Shown here in pieces: positions 28,953 through 42,010 of a stretch of 64,000 bases of DNA (its first letter is position 1; every line of letters begins with the position of its first letter). The translations under genes were made by a program, and so were the position numbers. The stretch spans positions 844,313 to 908,312 of the forward strand of contig NW_019091389.1 of NCBI RefSeq assembly GCF_001949145.1. Direction: 5' to 3'. The DNA comes from Acanthaster planci (taxonomy: Eukaryota; Echinodermata; Asteroidea; Valvatida; Acanthasteridae). The notes under the pieces were generated by a model that saw only the letters and a program-made list of their open reading frames with translations, had not been told where the DNA came from and ran no database searches.

Positions 28953-30916
28953 CTGAAACCAATGGTCAAGCCACGCACTCGTGCCTGCTCAGATTAAGAC
29001 GAGGGAAAGTCGTCTCGCGATGTCACTTCTACTAAAGCCTCCATAAAAATGTGCATTTAACCCGCTAATATGCCCATATGCGTGTAAGGCATGAAAAAAA
29101 AAAAAGAAATTCAACCAGTTTGTTCAAGCGAACTTGTGGGTTTGCCGTCGCTTTAGCCGTTTCCTTTGTGTCAACATTAGGTCCCCGTTTCGCGTTCATT
29201 TGCTTAGAAATTAGTCTTCCGTAAGCCGATATAGATGGCAGTACTGGCTATATTCCGGGACCTAATCCATCATCTTATAGAGTTCCATGAACTGCAACTT
29301 GCAAGCGCACCGACGACCTTTTCCAGTCTTTCATGGTTAAAAAATGCTGGTATCATTTCTTTGTTATTTCGTTGCAAAATGATCGGTCATCTTGTCCTTG
29401 TTCACTTGTATCAATTACAAATAACGAGACATAATCTGCATCGTGAATCACTATTTGCAATCTCAAACTGGGACAAGACACATCATCCATGACACATTAA
29501 CACTGAAAATAAACACAGTGTTTAAATGTGGCAAATTCGCATTCATTTCACATACGTGCACGCTCCGAATTCTACCACGATATTTCATCGCATTTTTAAC
29601 GACCTGGCCGTTTAACCCCAATCAAAGAGGGCTGCGTGCTGACACATGCGAGCGAACGCATCCAAGTCATCCCTCGAATCCGGTTAACGACATGCACACG
29701 CAGCTGGACGCAACACGTTTGTTGGCTTCTCACTGCGTCCGACGCATTTGTTGACCCCTGTTCCCCGGCCGCCATACCAGACAACCCTCCGTGACGATTC
29801 CTGGCATTCGTGGTCAGTGCCAAACTTGCTGAATTCTCTCGAAAAATTCAACTGTGGTAGAGCCAGAATCATCAGTGGGGTGGGGTCACCTGATGGGGGG
29901 GTTACATTTTCGAAAACAGATCTTCATCCATCCCATGACTGCTTATTCACTGACACTACATCATGCATAGCTCAAACCATCAAGTCCATAGCAACCGAAT
30001 TTTTTTATCCTGCTTACTTCTTCCAAATTTCAGAGAATCTCTAGACAAGACCAAAGCTTTCCTCGCCGACCCGACAGGCAGATGTAAATCACTCATCCCA
30101 AAAAGCAATGTCTTGAACTGGAACAGATAGGCCCTAGCTTTTAAATAATTGCACACCAAAACTCCACATCTGGACTACGAGTGTGTGGAGGCGGGACATG
30201 CGGTAAGCACTCCCAAACACTCCAGTGAAACTGGAAATTCAATAAACACCATCGCGCAAACAAACGCTAACCTGTTTCTCTGTGGATTACACCTATCGAT
30301 AAACTTCCGCTGAGTTTGTTCGTAAACACATCTCAAATTGAAGGAATTCTGGGGTGAAATCCACACCCTTAAACATGTCCAGAGGGCGGTTCTTCGCTCA
30401 AGTAGTTAGTACTGCGGTATTATGTTACTCGAGAGTCCGTACTCTCTTCCTCTGGTGGAACAAGTACCTTCAAATCTTTTACCAACAGCCATAAATTGGT
30501 CAGCACGGACATACTGCACGTAGGTCTTGCCGGTAGAACCGAGACATAAGCCACGATGTATCCTCTTTGCTGAGCATATGGCATTATGGACAGGGGGCGG
30601 GCGCATCAAAGCGAACGCTTTTCAAATACTCAAATTTGATAGACGCACATCATTTGAATTCCAATCGCATTTACAGAATGTCGTCTGTCTAGTATTACTA
30701 TAGCAATGGTAGATCCATTTCGTCTCAGCTGGTGAAAAAAATTCAAAAATACAAAAAGGGCCACCGTGGTTCGAAAACAACTAGTTGGTGCATATCAAAA
30801 GAGCATATAGATTTGTAATTCTAACCGCTATTTTACGATATAAGAAGTACTTATTAACAAAGCATTTACATGTACTCGAAAATTTAGCTGAAACAACCGA
30901 TCGTACGTAACTACTT

Positions 30917-30932
30917 GTACATGTACATGTAC
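30917..30932. repeat. 16-bp palindrome with two overlapping TACATGTA octamers
   Basis: GTACATGTACATGTAC is a self-complementary hexamer repeat. Confidence 0.95.
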
Positions 30933-33900
30933 TTACGTTATAGTACATTCTGATGGTGCTGCAGTTTCATTTTTTTTCACTGAGCAACACTGTGCTTACA
31001 ATCATGAAGAAGGGTTGATATTCTACGAGTCCATGGGCCATACCTTGTAAGTACTACACACTGACTTTTGTCAAGCGTACTAAATATACCCTTATAGTCA
31101 CACGTTGTACCCTTTTCGAAGAAAGAGTGGCGTATTAGGCTATGTTGACCGAGAGGGTGAACTTTATTTTCTTAACTGAGTGCGAACTGCCTCAACTATT
31201 TCCAGGCATGGTTTAAGATTTTAACACTTCTGCGATGAGAAATCACCTTGCGTGTAGTTGTTGTCACAGGAACAGGAGAGGGTCGTTTCAGAAATTCAGT
31301 TTTCACATCGTTGGTGACATCACTAACAGCTAGCAATGATAACTGCACCGGAATCACCTCACACCATTACATATCAGGAAATTTTTAAAAGGAAACAGCT
31401 TTATTTGCAAAAAAACGTCAATTTCATCATCATCAATCTCACCTCTAAATTCAGTCGCCTAAATTGAGAATGTCAGGATTCCCTTTATTTTCTGAAAATA
31501 TTGATTCAAGTTATGCTATGGTAAGTCATACTGGACAAAAATTGACAATTTGGCCAATTTTATAAGGGTACATAGGCCTAAATAAGCAACGTACTATTAT
31601 GCGGACTACGAGACAAGACCCCGTCTGTCAACTTCGTGGACTGATGGTAACATATTTTCCCTTTTATATTGTCCATCACTTTTCGTGGAAGTTTTGCACA
31701 AGGAGTTCAGCTTGCTATGGGAGATGGAACCTGGACCGTCTCCTCTTCTTGAGTCCACATCGTTAGTATATAGGACGCTACTGACAGGAATGCGGGACAC
31801 TATGGACATCAAAGTGTGCCCCGCGTCAAAAGTAAGTCCACAAAATCTTGCAGTCAAATCTGTCCCTTCGACTTCAAGACCACAGCGCAGAGTCCATCCA
31901 AAATGGCCTCTGGTCACTAATATCAAAGGAAAAACCGAATCATCCGATTAAGTGTATAGTAGAAGGGAATATGAGAAGCACAAAGTGTGCTGTGTTATGT
32001 CTGTCTAGTTTATTTCGGCCTACCTCATTTACGGTGAACAAAAGGGGGTATGCAGGGTACTGTTTTCATTTCTGTTGATATTACCCTGAGGATGTAGTGG
32101 CGATGTACGGGAATAGATCTAGGAAACATGGTCACGCAGAAAGGTTGCAGGCACAGTAATGATCAACTAGCACCATGGACAGGACAGAGTTCAGACTGAA
32201 TGCAAATTCTACACGTTATATTGCGCCGTCGTTTGGTACTGCAGCAAATGAATGAACTCAAAAGCTTAATTGCTTAGGGGTCAACCGACTCTGAGTTGCG
32301 CCACGAAAGGGTAACTGAATAGCGAACATGACGCCCCAAGGTGCGTCTAAATGATAGCAAGAGTACCTCCGTAGGTAAGAGTTTTCTTGCTTCTTAGGCA
32401 AGTCGTGACAAACAGCTTGAATTCTGAAGACTGCACTTGCGCCATTTCAAAAAAATCCCAAAATGTGAAGCTGAGACAGTGTAACCTGCTTTCAATTTCG
32501 TCGGGGTAGCTATGGAAACTTTCACGTGATGGTGCCTAGGCATGAGATAGATGTGCGCATGCCCAGCTTTGGTATAGAGGAGAGTACCACGAATGAAGTA
32601 ATTTTAATGAAGATGCAAATGTTGATTGATTTTTTTCATTTATCAATGTCTTTTCAAAGGGACCTCGAGTGAAAGGTTACTGAGACGGAACCTCCCAGGA
32701 GAACCAAGAACGCTGCAGTGAAACGGTAAACTTGATGACGCAGCCCGTCTCCATTTCATACGTATATGTCGCGACTCGACCATCTCGAAAGCCAGAACCT
32801 GCAGGGCTTCATGGTCCAATAATGGAGGGGAATACAGATACATTATACGGGCACAATAATCTAGCAATATGTCTGAACTAAGAGGAAGCCCGATATCTGA
32901 AACGGAGATTCTCAGCGCCTGGTGTCATGTAACTTACAAATTTGCAAACAGACTTAGGTCCGTGCTTGTATTTCTCTGGCTGGCTCAGTGCAAGGGTGTG
33001 CGTTACCGAGCAAACAGGAATAAAGACCCTTGGAAAACACGAAATATGTCTTCAGTTGATATCAAAATTGTCATACCACAGACGTCCTCAATAGTTACTT
33101 AAAATAGCATCAGAGGGGATAAATGATGGAGTGTCGCATTTCTTTTAAGTCTCTCAAAGACACTTCATGCCCTTAGTTTTTCCTGTATCGATTTTTTTAA
33201 AATTTATTTATATTGAAAACGACTCATGGACAAATCGTGTGATCAATGCAGACACGATTAATCTCGAGCTCGTAGAATGCAATAGGCCTATGGAGTAACA
33301 CACAGAGCGTAATAACAGGGAAACAATCTGGGTTGTAAATAGCGCACTCAAACTCCGGCAGAGTCAAAATTTTCATCTTCACTTAATCACATCTTCGGGT
33401 TATCCCTCCGCGTGTTTTTATTTCATAAAGATGAAGGAGAAAGGTTAAATGTACACAGCCTCTTCAGGAAAGAGGACAAATATCAAAGCATGCGTTAAAC
33501 CACTTTCACTTCTGAAATGTCTCACAATGATACTACACTGACCTTACCGAGTCTATAGTGCATTCAGAAACGTATAGTGTTCTGGTCCCTTTTTCAACTA
33601 AATGTTAACTTGCAAACGTTATTGAGGTAAATGGTTTCTGTAATGAGAAAGATCAAAAAAATAAATATATTGTGAAGTATCTAAAGCAACAAGTACGACC
33701 ACATTCATTTTTCGGTAACTTACAGTAAATGTGTACCAGCAAAAGCAACACTATATTATGCAAATATTCATGAAAATATGTCCACAGTATAAAAAAAACC
33801 ACTCTTGGTGTAAGTACACTTTCATCACAATTCACAGGTATTCTAATTTCATATAACTTGTATTGCTGGCTAAAGTGGAGTCAGTATTGGCAAATAGGTT

Positions 33901-35361
33901 TACCGAATACTATATATGTATGTTCCTAGCTACCTTGGTGGATGCATCTATTATTCGACAACGTTTTCGTGATTTAAAAATACAATTTCAAGGGAAATGT
34001 GTGAATCATTCATACCAAAGCCACTCTACCAATGTCAAAGTATTTTCTTGACATTAATGCTAAAAAGGGGTCGGTTGTACAGCGCACTGTCTCATGAAAC
34101 CCAGCGTAATTAAGTAACTTCTGTTGTTTTTCACATAAAAATGCAATATCTTATCAAATGTTCTGAATTGCGTACTTGCATCCCGAAAAAGGATTTCGCC
34201 AGGTATACATCACTGTAACTTCCACTCCACTTGTGAGAGTGCTACGTCGGGCACAAAAAAAATACAATTCATTATGGTAAACAGGCCCTACTCTCAAAAT
34301 CTGCCACCGGAAGGACTTGAAATGATAAAGACAGACTTGATCACACCCTGCCATTTCTGATGATGAATAACTACCTCAACGTTGAAACAAGCCGACTACT
34401 AAACAAGCACGATAAAACAACACAGTATCCATTAGGACATCGCACCAGCACCGGACGTATGCAAATTAAACGAACGTTCGGTTAATGTCAAACATACTGG
34501 ATAACTCAATGACACAGGTAAAGCACGGCCGTCTGCTCGGAACACGCGCGTATTACATCGTGTATGTCGGACGAAGCTAAAATCCATAAATCCGTCTTAC
34601 GTCCACGGCTCATGCGTGCTGCACAATGCCCCGGGCAGGCCCCTAGTCCAAGATAAATGACGTATTCTCACTGTTCTGTGTTTTACTCAAATAAAGAATA
34701 ATTGGTGGCTAGCCGCCGGCGCCATAAAGGATGACCAGCTATTTGCGTGAAGAAGAGGATGCCAGACTTGACTGCCCCTGGCTAAATTAATATAAGTCTT
34801 CCAAAAAAATTAATAACTAAGAAGCTGCATCTGTATATAGATATGAACTGGGTGTAATAATCGCTATCTGCAGTTCGTGTGTACTGCAGCTTTTGTTGGG
34901 ATATGAGACCTTTCTTCGTAGTGTCTTTCAAAGGGAGAACCATTATATTGGCCTCAGGACCAGGTTATGAACACTGTTCTGAAAGGTACACAGAGTGAAC
35001 TATCGATGGAACTTAATGAGCTTTGAAAAGTTTGCCAATGCGAAAGGCAAAATGCCTTTCCGTTCGCCTGAGTGCGTTGTCTCCCCGGATGGAGGAGGCG
35101 GGAATAGACTTTTGATAGAGTTTGCTGTGTACGCCTTTGACACGAAGTGTAATGGCGCGGTTAAGAAGGAACTTACAAGTTTTCTTGTGTATCGTGTTAG
35201 CTGCATTCGGGGTCAGCGTCAAAAGAATGATCAGGATGATAGACCAACACATACATCATACTCCATATTAAAACATATAGACAAATCTGAGGAGACACCA
35301 TTCCTTAGGGGCCATCACACTCATGCACGAGACTTAACTTAAGTGTGTGCGTGTATTTCAA

Positions 35362-35886
35362 GTAAAGCCTGGTTTCCATATTGTCGTTTGTAACGCATAC
35401 GCAAAGCAAGACGTGCAGACGTAGACACGAACGACAGAGACGGTGCATGACGTCATTTCACCTGAAAATTAAAACTAGATGGCGTCCGAAAGTCCGTGAT
35501 TTTTGCAGAAAATGTGCTTTTAGATTGACTGTACCCCTCATGGTGCCAAACGTCAACTCCAGTTCCATGCATTTCATTGACAGTCAGCTATTTAGTTGAT
35601 CACGGGGATGTGATATTTACGCATTAAAAAGAAAATGGGCAAAATTCGTGGACCTATTAAGCGAGAGGGACATCGTTGCACGCCGGTCATGCCAGCATGC
35701 ATGTTTGTATGAGGATACCACGGCTACTCGACGCAGACATGTCGATCGTTCGCACGCGGGTTTGTGTGCGTCTGCATTGTCGGCGACACCTCCGTTTGGC
35801 GCGTTTCCATATGTCTGCGTTGCAGTTTGCGTCTTGATTGCGTTGTTCTCTGCGTTTCTTACGTCGATATAGAAACCAGGCTTTAC
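35362..35886. mobile_element. 525-bp element with terminal inverted repeats (MITE-like)
   Basis: The left end reads GTAAAGCCTGGTTTCCATAT and the right end, on the opposite strand, reads GTAAAGCCTGGTTTCTATAT. The first 15 bases are identical and the match continues with few differences. If the tip is AAGCCTGG, the flanks are TA on both sides, which would suit a Tc1/mariner-type target site. Both subterminal regions are rich in AACGCA / GCAGACG motifs, making a longer degenerate inverted repeat. Reading frames of 72-82 codons inside it are not recognisable. Confidence 0.75.
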
Positions 35887-36432
35887 AACACTCTATTGGT
35901 CTGAGAGACATGTACCACGTGCGTACAGCCCGCATGCGAACAGGATGGCCCTGTAGTAATGGCTTCTGGTTCTAGTCGCCGGATTAGACTTATCTGATTA
36001 GACGCCATAACTGCGGTGGCATCGCACTCACGCACCCCTTCCTCAGCAAATCACGACACCCAATTATTCGAAGAGGCATGTAACGCGCGCGTACCACCTG
36101 TCCGCGAGCGTTGTGCTGCTGCAGTAATGGCCTCTAGTGCTGATTGTCGAATCACACTATATCACACTATACTGAAATGAGTACTGAAGTGAATACGTCA
36201 CGCGCACAATATGTGTGTAAAAGGCATAAGCACGAGAACTAGCGCGTTATAAACCAACCCGCGCGAGTTTTCCATTCGTTTGAACAACACTTCCTGGTTC
36301 AAATTACGTCACATTTCGGCACTCTGTGGAGTACCGAAGCGTGAAGTCATGTGAACCAAAACTTAGTGCAAACAAATGGAGTACACGCGCGTGTTGGTGC
36401 GCTGGTTCTCGTGCCTTTGACACACATAACAT

Positions 36433-36658
36433 ACTGCTCAAAAAAGTTAAGGACCACGTTTTTCTTAACTTAATTTTTTCTGAGCAATGACTGGGATCTA
36501 ATTCTTTCATTTTTTTGTTTGTCTAGATGGTGTTCTCATTGGAATAAAAAATTCAAACATGTTTCAAAGCATCAAATGCACATTTTGAGCATTTGAATAT
36601 CTCATGTAAAAAAAACTATACACAAAATAAAAAGAGGTCATTAACTTTTTGGAGTAGT
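36433..36658. mobile_element. 226-bp Tc1/mariner-like miniature element
   Basis: The left end reads ACTGCTCAAAAAAGTTAAGG and the right end, on the opposite strand, reads ACTACTCCAAAAAGTTAATG, giving an imperfect inverted repeat of about 22 bp around an AT-rich core. CTGCTCAAAAAA(G/A)TTAA-type ends are familiar from Tc1/mariner-like elements of aquatic animals. TA dinucleotides lie near both tips, but the exact target duplication cannot be fixed. No coding capacity is present. Confidence 0.7.
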
Positions 36659-36750
36659 GTAAGTGCGCGTGACGTATCCTCGGTACTCTAAGGACGCATG
36701 CGATGGCACCATACTCGCGCGCGTTCTTGGACGCGCGTGCAAATCGTAGT

Positions 36751-37240
36751 CTGGATCCCCGACCCGATGATTCTGACTACTCTACCAATTGAAGAGTCCG
36801 GTATCACCCGATGTCCACGTGACCAAAACTGGAGGAATTCCTCCAGTTTTCCGGAAATAGCCAAAATATTACGGAGTCGTCCCGTCTATGTTCGGTTGTT
36901 CGGATGGTACCGTTGATGTTCGATTATTCCCAACCGGGTGGGTATAGGCCAACTGTTGAACGTAAACTGCCGTAACCTAAAGGCAGCTATTAATCCTACT
37001 GTATCTGAATTTAAAATGAAATATCGAAGGTCGCCTTGGCCGAAATCAATGCCAGGCGAAACGCAGAATATGATGCTCACACATACAGGGTGCACCACTG
37101 TAATGAAATCGAAAACACCCGAGCTCTCAATTTGTGACACCTTAAACTTGCGTCATATCTATTTACATCTGTGGGTGATGCCTGGCGTAAGATTTGTTAT
37201 CAAGAGTCGTCAGGGAATCTTTGGGCAAGGAACCTGACTA
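36751..37240 (+). repeat. Dispersed repeat family R1, copy 1
   Basis: About 490 bp are similar, in the same orientation, to 49511-49918. Shared blocks in order include TTCTGACTACTCTAC, ATGTCCACGTGA, AAATTCCTCCAGTTTT-type sequence, GTCGTCCCGTCTAT, CGGATGGTACCGTTGATGTT, GAAGGTCGCCTTG, GCGTCATATCTATTTA and AAGAGTCGTCAGGGAATCTT. Weak reading frames exist on both strands but differ between copies, so the unit is probably non-coding. No terminal inverted repeats were found, and the class is unknown. Confidence 0.8.
36825..36850. repeat. Perfect 26-bp palindrome inside repeat R1 copy 1
   Basis: The left half AAAACTGGAGGAA is followed immediately by its exact reverse complement, with no spacer. It contains an EcoRI site (GAATTC) at the centre. 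The matching place in copy 2 (around 49595-49610) keeps only part of the symmetry. Confidence 0.95.
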
Positions 37241-37590
37241 TGGCAAGTCGCTACATCCCATTGGTCCCAGGCATTAAAGGCGCGCGTGCCAACTGAATGC
37301 GAGTGTGGTGCCAACACGGTACATGTAATGGCTTCTCATTCTGTCTATAAATGAAACTTTTGGAAACGTAAATCCCAGCCTTTGGTATTAACTAAACATG
37401 AATGACGCTACCCTCAGAGAGAAAAATGTCCTCGGATCTGAAAAGACAGTAAATTGTACTTGTATTGTATATAACATTGATCGGTAGAACAGCAGCAGAT
37501 ATTGTAATTTTAATGATGATGATGAGGTTGGTGCGGTCGTGACGGTGGTGAAACCGCTGTGAATGTCCGATATTGGAAAGACCTGAGTCA

Positions 37591-37632
37591 ATGACCCATG
37601 CACATGCCCGGATGACCCATGCACATGCCCGG
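37591..37632. repeat. 21-bp perfect tandem duplication
   Basis: Two identical head-to-tail copies of a unit starting ATGACCCATGCACATGCCCG. Because 21 is a multiple of three, open frames crossing it on the minus strand show a 7-residue repeat, but I see no gene there. Confidence 0.95.
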
Positions 37633-39811
37633 GCCACCAACTGCAAGACGCAGGCACTAGCTAGCTCAATGTTAACAAATTCGAGATAAACACATTTTTA
37701 TGGTAGTTTGTTTAATCCATGACAGTCCTTGCCCGTGTTCATTACTTTTTACTTACTATTTTTTTCTTTAAATTTCTCCAAACAAATGTCAACAAAATGT
37801 AACTAAACGATTTAACGTAGCCTACGTTCGTGAATCAACCTCGGACCTCGGTTGCGGGCATGCTTCCGATGACAGTCTTGTCTAAGTGTATAGAGTGAAG
37901 TCCAGTTTCACACAGACATCCGAAGAAGACTATCTGATGGTGCCACTGTAATCCACAGCGTATCGGCCACAAAACATTATCCTTAAAGGTTAACCTTATT
38001 CAGGAGCTTCTCGTTTCAAGAAGCAGTCGTCGTGAAAAACAGGCGAACGCAACAGTCGTTAAACTGATATCTTCTTCAAGAATTTGGGGAGATAAATCCA
38101 TTATGTTTTACATGAAATGGTGCTCACCATTTCCCTCAGTGTGATACAAATCGTGCCCTGGTTGTACCCGAAAAGGCCCGTGGTGTAAAAGTCTGCTGTC
38201 CGCGGTAATCATTGAAGACCAGGTCTTGTCACCAGGCATCATGTGTAACAATTTCCAAAGTGTCGCCGAGAATTCTTCCGAATTAAAATGTCAGACCGGG
38301 AATTGGTGCATCAATCAGTCGATATAGCTTGCGACGACGCCCTCCTACCCCAAGAGTTTGTGGGCAACAAACGCACCGGCTGCGCCGCAGGTGCACGCTG
38401 ACAGAAATGTCTTTTTCCGTGTGGGGAAACGTTTGGAGTCATAGATACCGAATAACACCAACAGGTGCGCCAGAACACTGTGGAGAAGAAGGGAATAGTT
38501 GCATCGGTTTACTAACACAGTTGATCTCAATAATACGTACTGAATACAGGCATTTCACGTTCGCTTCCTTCATCCACATTAGGCCTATTCAAGTCACATA
38601 TTTTCTTTAATGATTAATGGCAGCGTTCATGCGCTACTGCTAATTTTTTACGCGGTCATGGACTACGCTTACTGCAATTTTAAAGCTTGAGTCAAGAGAT
38701 TAAAAAATTATCTCTTTGCTATCAGATTCGACGTTATTTTGTCTGTCAGTTCTTCCCACACATCCACAAAAGCGTTCGTTCAGATAGTCTCAGTTCCATT
38801 CGGTTACCAGGTACAATAATGATCAATGGGGCGTTTAGCGTAGTTTTGTTTTTCCTTTCCCGCTAATTGAAGGTTGATTTGATTACCCTTTTACCTCCGT
38901 AATTGAAGGTCGTCTTGTGTTTCACTACAAGACCATCACCGCGAAGGATCGAAGCCGATTGGGCATCAAAGGAAAAAAATGTACGCCATAGAGCCCAATG
39001 CCAATTAACGGTGTTTCAATATGAGTCAACACCATCAAGGATTGAAGGGTACATGGAGCTCCATTGTGGACCGGTATGCCTATGCACACGTTATGGGACT
39101 TATAGGCAAATAATGTAGTGTACGCACACGATGACTATATGACTTCAAATATCTATACTTGCCTATATCTGAACGAATCCTGAAGTGTCCACAAGTTGTG
39201 CTGTCCCTAAATTCGACGGACACTTTTCACGATTGAGCATTATTTTATAGTACTTCGCGTGTTATAAGCGCGCATTATTTAGGCATGTTTACATATGTGA
39301 GTCTAGCTTTCAGACTTCCAGTCTTTGACATCTAAGTACTCTCATTAAAGTGACACTCCTCAGATAAACAATGATGCCGAGAGTTTATGCTTTTACAGCA
39401 TTACATATGCGGCTGAAAACGCTGCCAAGTTTCGCACTGGAGAACATTAAAGATCTGCACGTACATGTACCTGGCTTTCAATGCCAACTACATCTTGCTC
39501 TGGTTGAATTCACTTGAAGTCATAAATCAATGCAATTAAAACGGTTGTTTTGAACGGAGCCAATACGTCGCAATTTAAATCATTTATTTAAGACGAAGTG
39601 GCTAAAAAGAAGCCGCCAGTTCTATAAAACCCACAACCGTGAAACGTCACGAGGATTAAAAGCTAATCCACAAAAAACCCAATGAAATGTGTATCACTGC
39701 AATGACAGTGCCAAGTCTACAGTGTACCAGTCACAATGAAGTATCACCCCGAAAAACATGATTAATGGTACATCAACGCTTGATATCAAACGTATCACTT
39801 CAGATATGTGT

Positions 39812-39833
39812 GGCATTGTGTGCACACAATGCC
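39812..39833. repeat. Perfect 22-bp palindrome
   Basis: The half-site GGCATTGTGTG is followed with no spacer by its exact reverse complement. No neighbouring gene explains it. Confidence 0.95.
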
Positions 39834-40345
39834 TGAGCCCCTCTGCAACATAAGTGTCAGTGCATAAATATCCTTAGGTTAAGAAATGAACGGCTTATTC
39901 ACCAAATACACTTAAAGGAAGTGAAACGTTAACAAAATGCACTCGATTTGCTATGTGACAGGACCCGCATTTCGAGAAGCGTTTCGATCCACTTCCAAGA
40001 GATATGAAATAGGGCATGTGTTGTGTGACACTGCTGCTTAGCAGAACACAGCTGAGGACATGTCACTTCGGGATAACCCCTCCAATGTCCGAAAGTGTAT
40101 GGGAGCGAAGCTGGTTTTTATTTGCAACAAAAGGGGACAAAAGTCTGACCAATACATGTGCAATATCTTATTTGCAGACAGGTTGGGGCTAACGGAATAA
40201 AGTCAAACACGGGTGCAAAGTTGCTAGATTTTAGTGCCTACTCAAAACAAGAATTTTTATTCCATATAGTTGGTTCGTTCTATGATATTGTAAGCATGCA
40301 GCGAATCTTTTATTCTGAAGTTAGTAAAACATTGAGGTATGAACG

Positions 40346-40390
40346 CACAACGCCATATCAACATAGCCACAACGCCTTATTAACATATTC
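40346..40390. repeat. 22-bp imperfect tandem duplication
   Basis: CACAACGCC at 40346 recurs at 40368, with the following A/T-rich bases mostly conserved (ATATCAACATA versus TTATTAACATA). It lies in otherwise featureless sequence. Confidence 0.6.
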
Positions 40391-41895
40391 ACAAGACACT
40401 GCGCTGGAACATTCTCACATTACCTATGTTTTACATCATTAAGTACACTGAAATGAAACTGGCAGCCTAAATGACCCCCACTTCTTTGACTACAGCTAAA
40501 TAAAAACTAATCTTTCATAATTATATCCAAAGAGGAATACAAAGCCTTAGCAGTATTTCACGTACCAAACAATTGGTAGACGAGACGTCATTTTGGTTCT
40601 TTATAGCAAGATCAATCGTCCCAACTTTTACCATCACCGTGTGTTGAGGTTCAACATAGCTGAGAAACCAAATTGTTTTAGCCTCCTAAAAAGCTCATTG
40701 ACGCTGCAATCGCTGGCTAGTTTATGATTTTTTAAAGCTTTCGGAGCAATGTGTGCACATCAAAGCATTTTAGTTATGTTAACGAAATTGATGAATTTAC
40801 GTTCAATCTTAATAATAACATTAATTAGCAAAGATTTACAGATTAGAATTTGAGATGAATTATCTTTTCTATGAAAATAAAGTACACATCGTCTCGAAAT
40901 GCTGCCAACTGTGTTCGGCTTGGGAGTACGGGAGCCATTTCTTCCCAACTGGGAAAACCACAACGGCAAATTATACGCCTGTCGTCCGTGAATATGTAAA
41001 GTTCATTTTAGGATCGCTGTTAGTCTGTCTGGGTTTGCGAACCGTGACGGTCAGCCAAACTGATAAATCTTCCTTCAAACATTTGTAACGCCGGGCCTGG
41101 GGTTACAGATCGGTCAGTAGCACAAGTCGAGGCCTTCGGAGACAAATCACATTTACCAGGCCCTTTGAGAAAAAAATTCATGCACATATTTTGTACGGCA
41201 AGTTCAAATTCTGGAGTCTTCGTTAATGAAACTTAACGATGAAAATTCAAGTGACTGTGCCGCCCATGCAAATAATGTGATTAAAACGTATGTCTATAAA
41301 TATAATTGCTAATACATGAGAATGATACATTGATTCAAATTTGTATCTGTGACATCTGCTTAAAAATGCTTTGAGCGAAATAAGTTGATCATTTATTCAC
41401 AATCTATGCGTCATTCGTACATGCCGCAAGGCAATGGATATGGCCAGATGATGCGTACGAGTAACACAACAGGTTCCTCATCGAAGCCTTCTAGGGTATG
41501 TTGTTTCTGGCACAAGGTGCTCCGTATCACATGGTCCGAGACTGATTGAATGGCTGTGTCTTCAGAGAAGTGGGATTTCCCGATATATCAGTGCACTATC
41601 AGTGTAATGCCACAAGCAGCATATTTTGATTTGATCTCTTTCTGTCAGAAGAACTTATAACGTGAAAATTAAAAATTGACATCTTTTTTTTCACAAATGC
41701 ACAGAAATAGCAAATGCACCAAATGCTTACAAAAACCCTGATATAATTTTCAGCTCGCCCATCTGAAATTCACATTCCGACTTATCAATGAAAACCTCAA
41801 TGAATACTCGATTAGTATATCTGTGACAAAATAAACTTTAAGACTAGACATCAAATAAGTGCCGGTGCAACAAATTACCATCCAGAAATGAAACG

Positions 41896-42010
41896 TTAGG
41901 GAGACATTCCCATAGGCTCGTGTACAAACCTTGACGCCCTTGAACGCATATCCCAACCAAACTTCATACGATTCATCATCTCGCATGACCCAAACTACCA
42001 AGCGAAAACA
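41896..42010 (+). repeat. Dispersed repeat family R2, copy 2
   Basis: This is similar to 7251-7400 in the same orientation and shorter between the first and last blocks. GGGAGACA / TGTCTCC motifs also follow it, at 42039-42046 and near 42108. A 124-codon open frame on the minus strand crosses it (41750-42124), but the frame is not kept in the other copy, so I do not call a gene. Confidence 0.5.

Larger units (their letters stand above)
15917..35361. other. Long non-coding interval, no confident gene
   Basis: Apart from the two weak exon candidates, the GC-box stretch and simple repeats, nothing gene-like was recognised. A segment at 31606-31951 is open on both strands (106 codons minus, 88 codons plus) and somewhat GC-rich; its translations match nothing I know. 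The interval contains many of the TACATGTA and TAGGCCTA octamers. Confidence 0.55.
37241..41895. other. Non-coding interval, no gene recognised
   Basis: Only the tandem duplications at 37591 and 40346 and the palindrome at 39812 stand out. No frame exceeds 94 codons. Confidence 0.6.

Noticed and set aside
37401-37415. 15-base identity AATGACGCTACCCTC with 63545-63559
   Set aside because: Similarity does not extend beyond the 15 bases. It could be chance or a very short relic.
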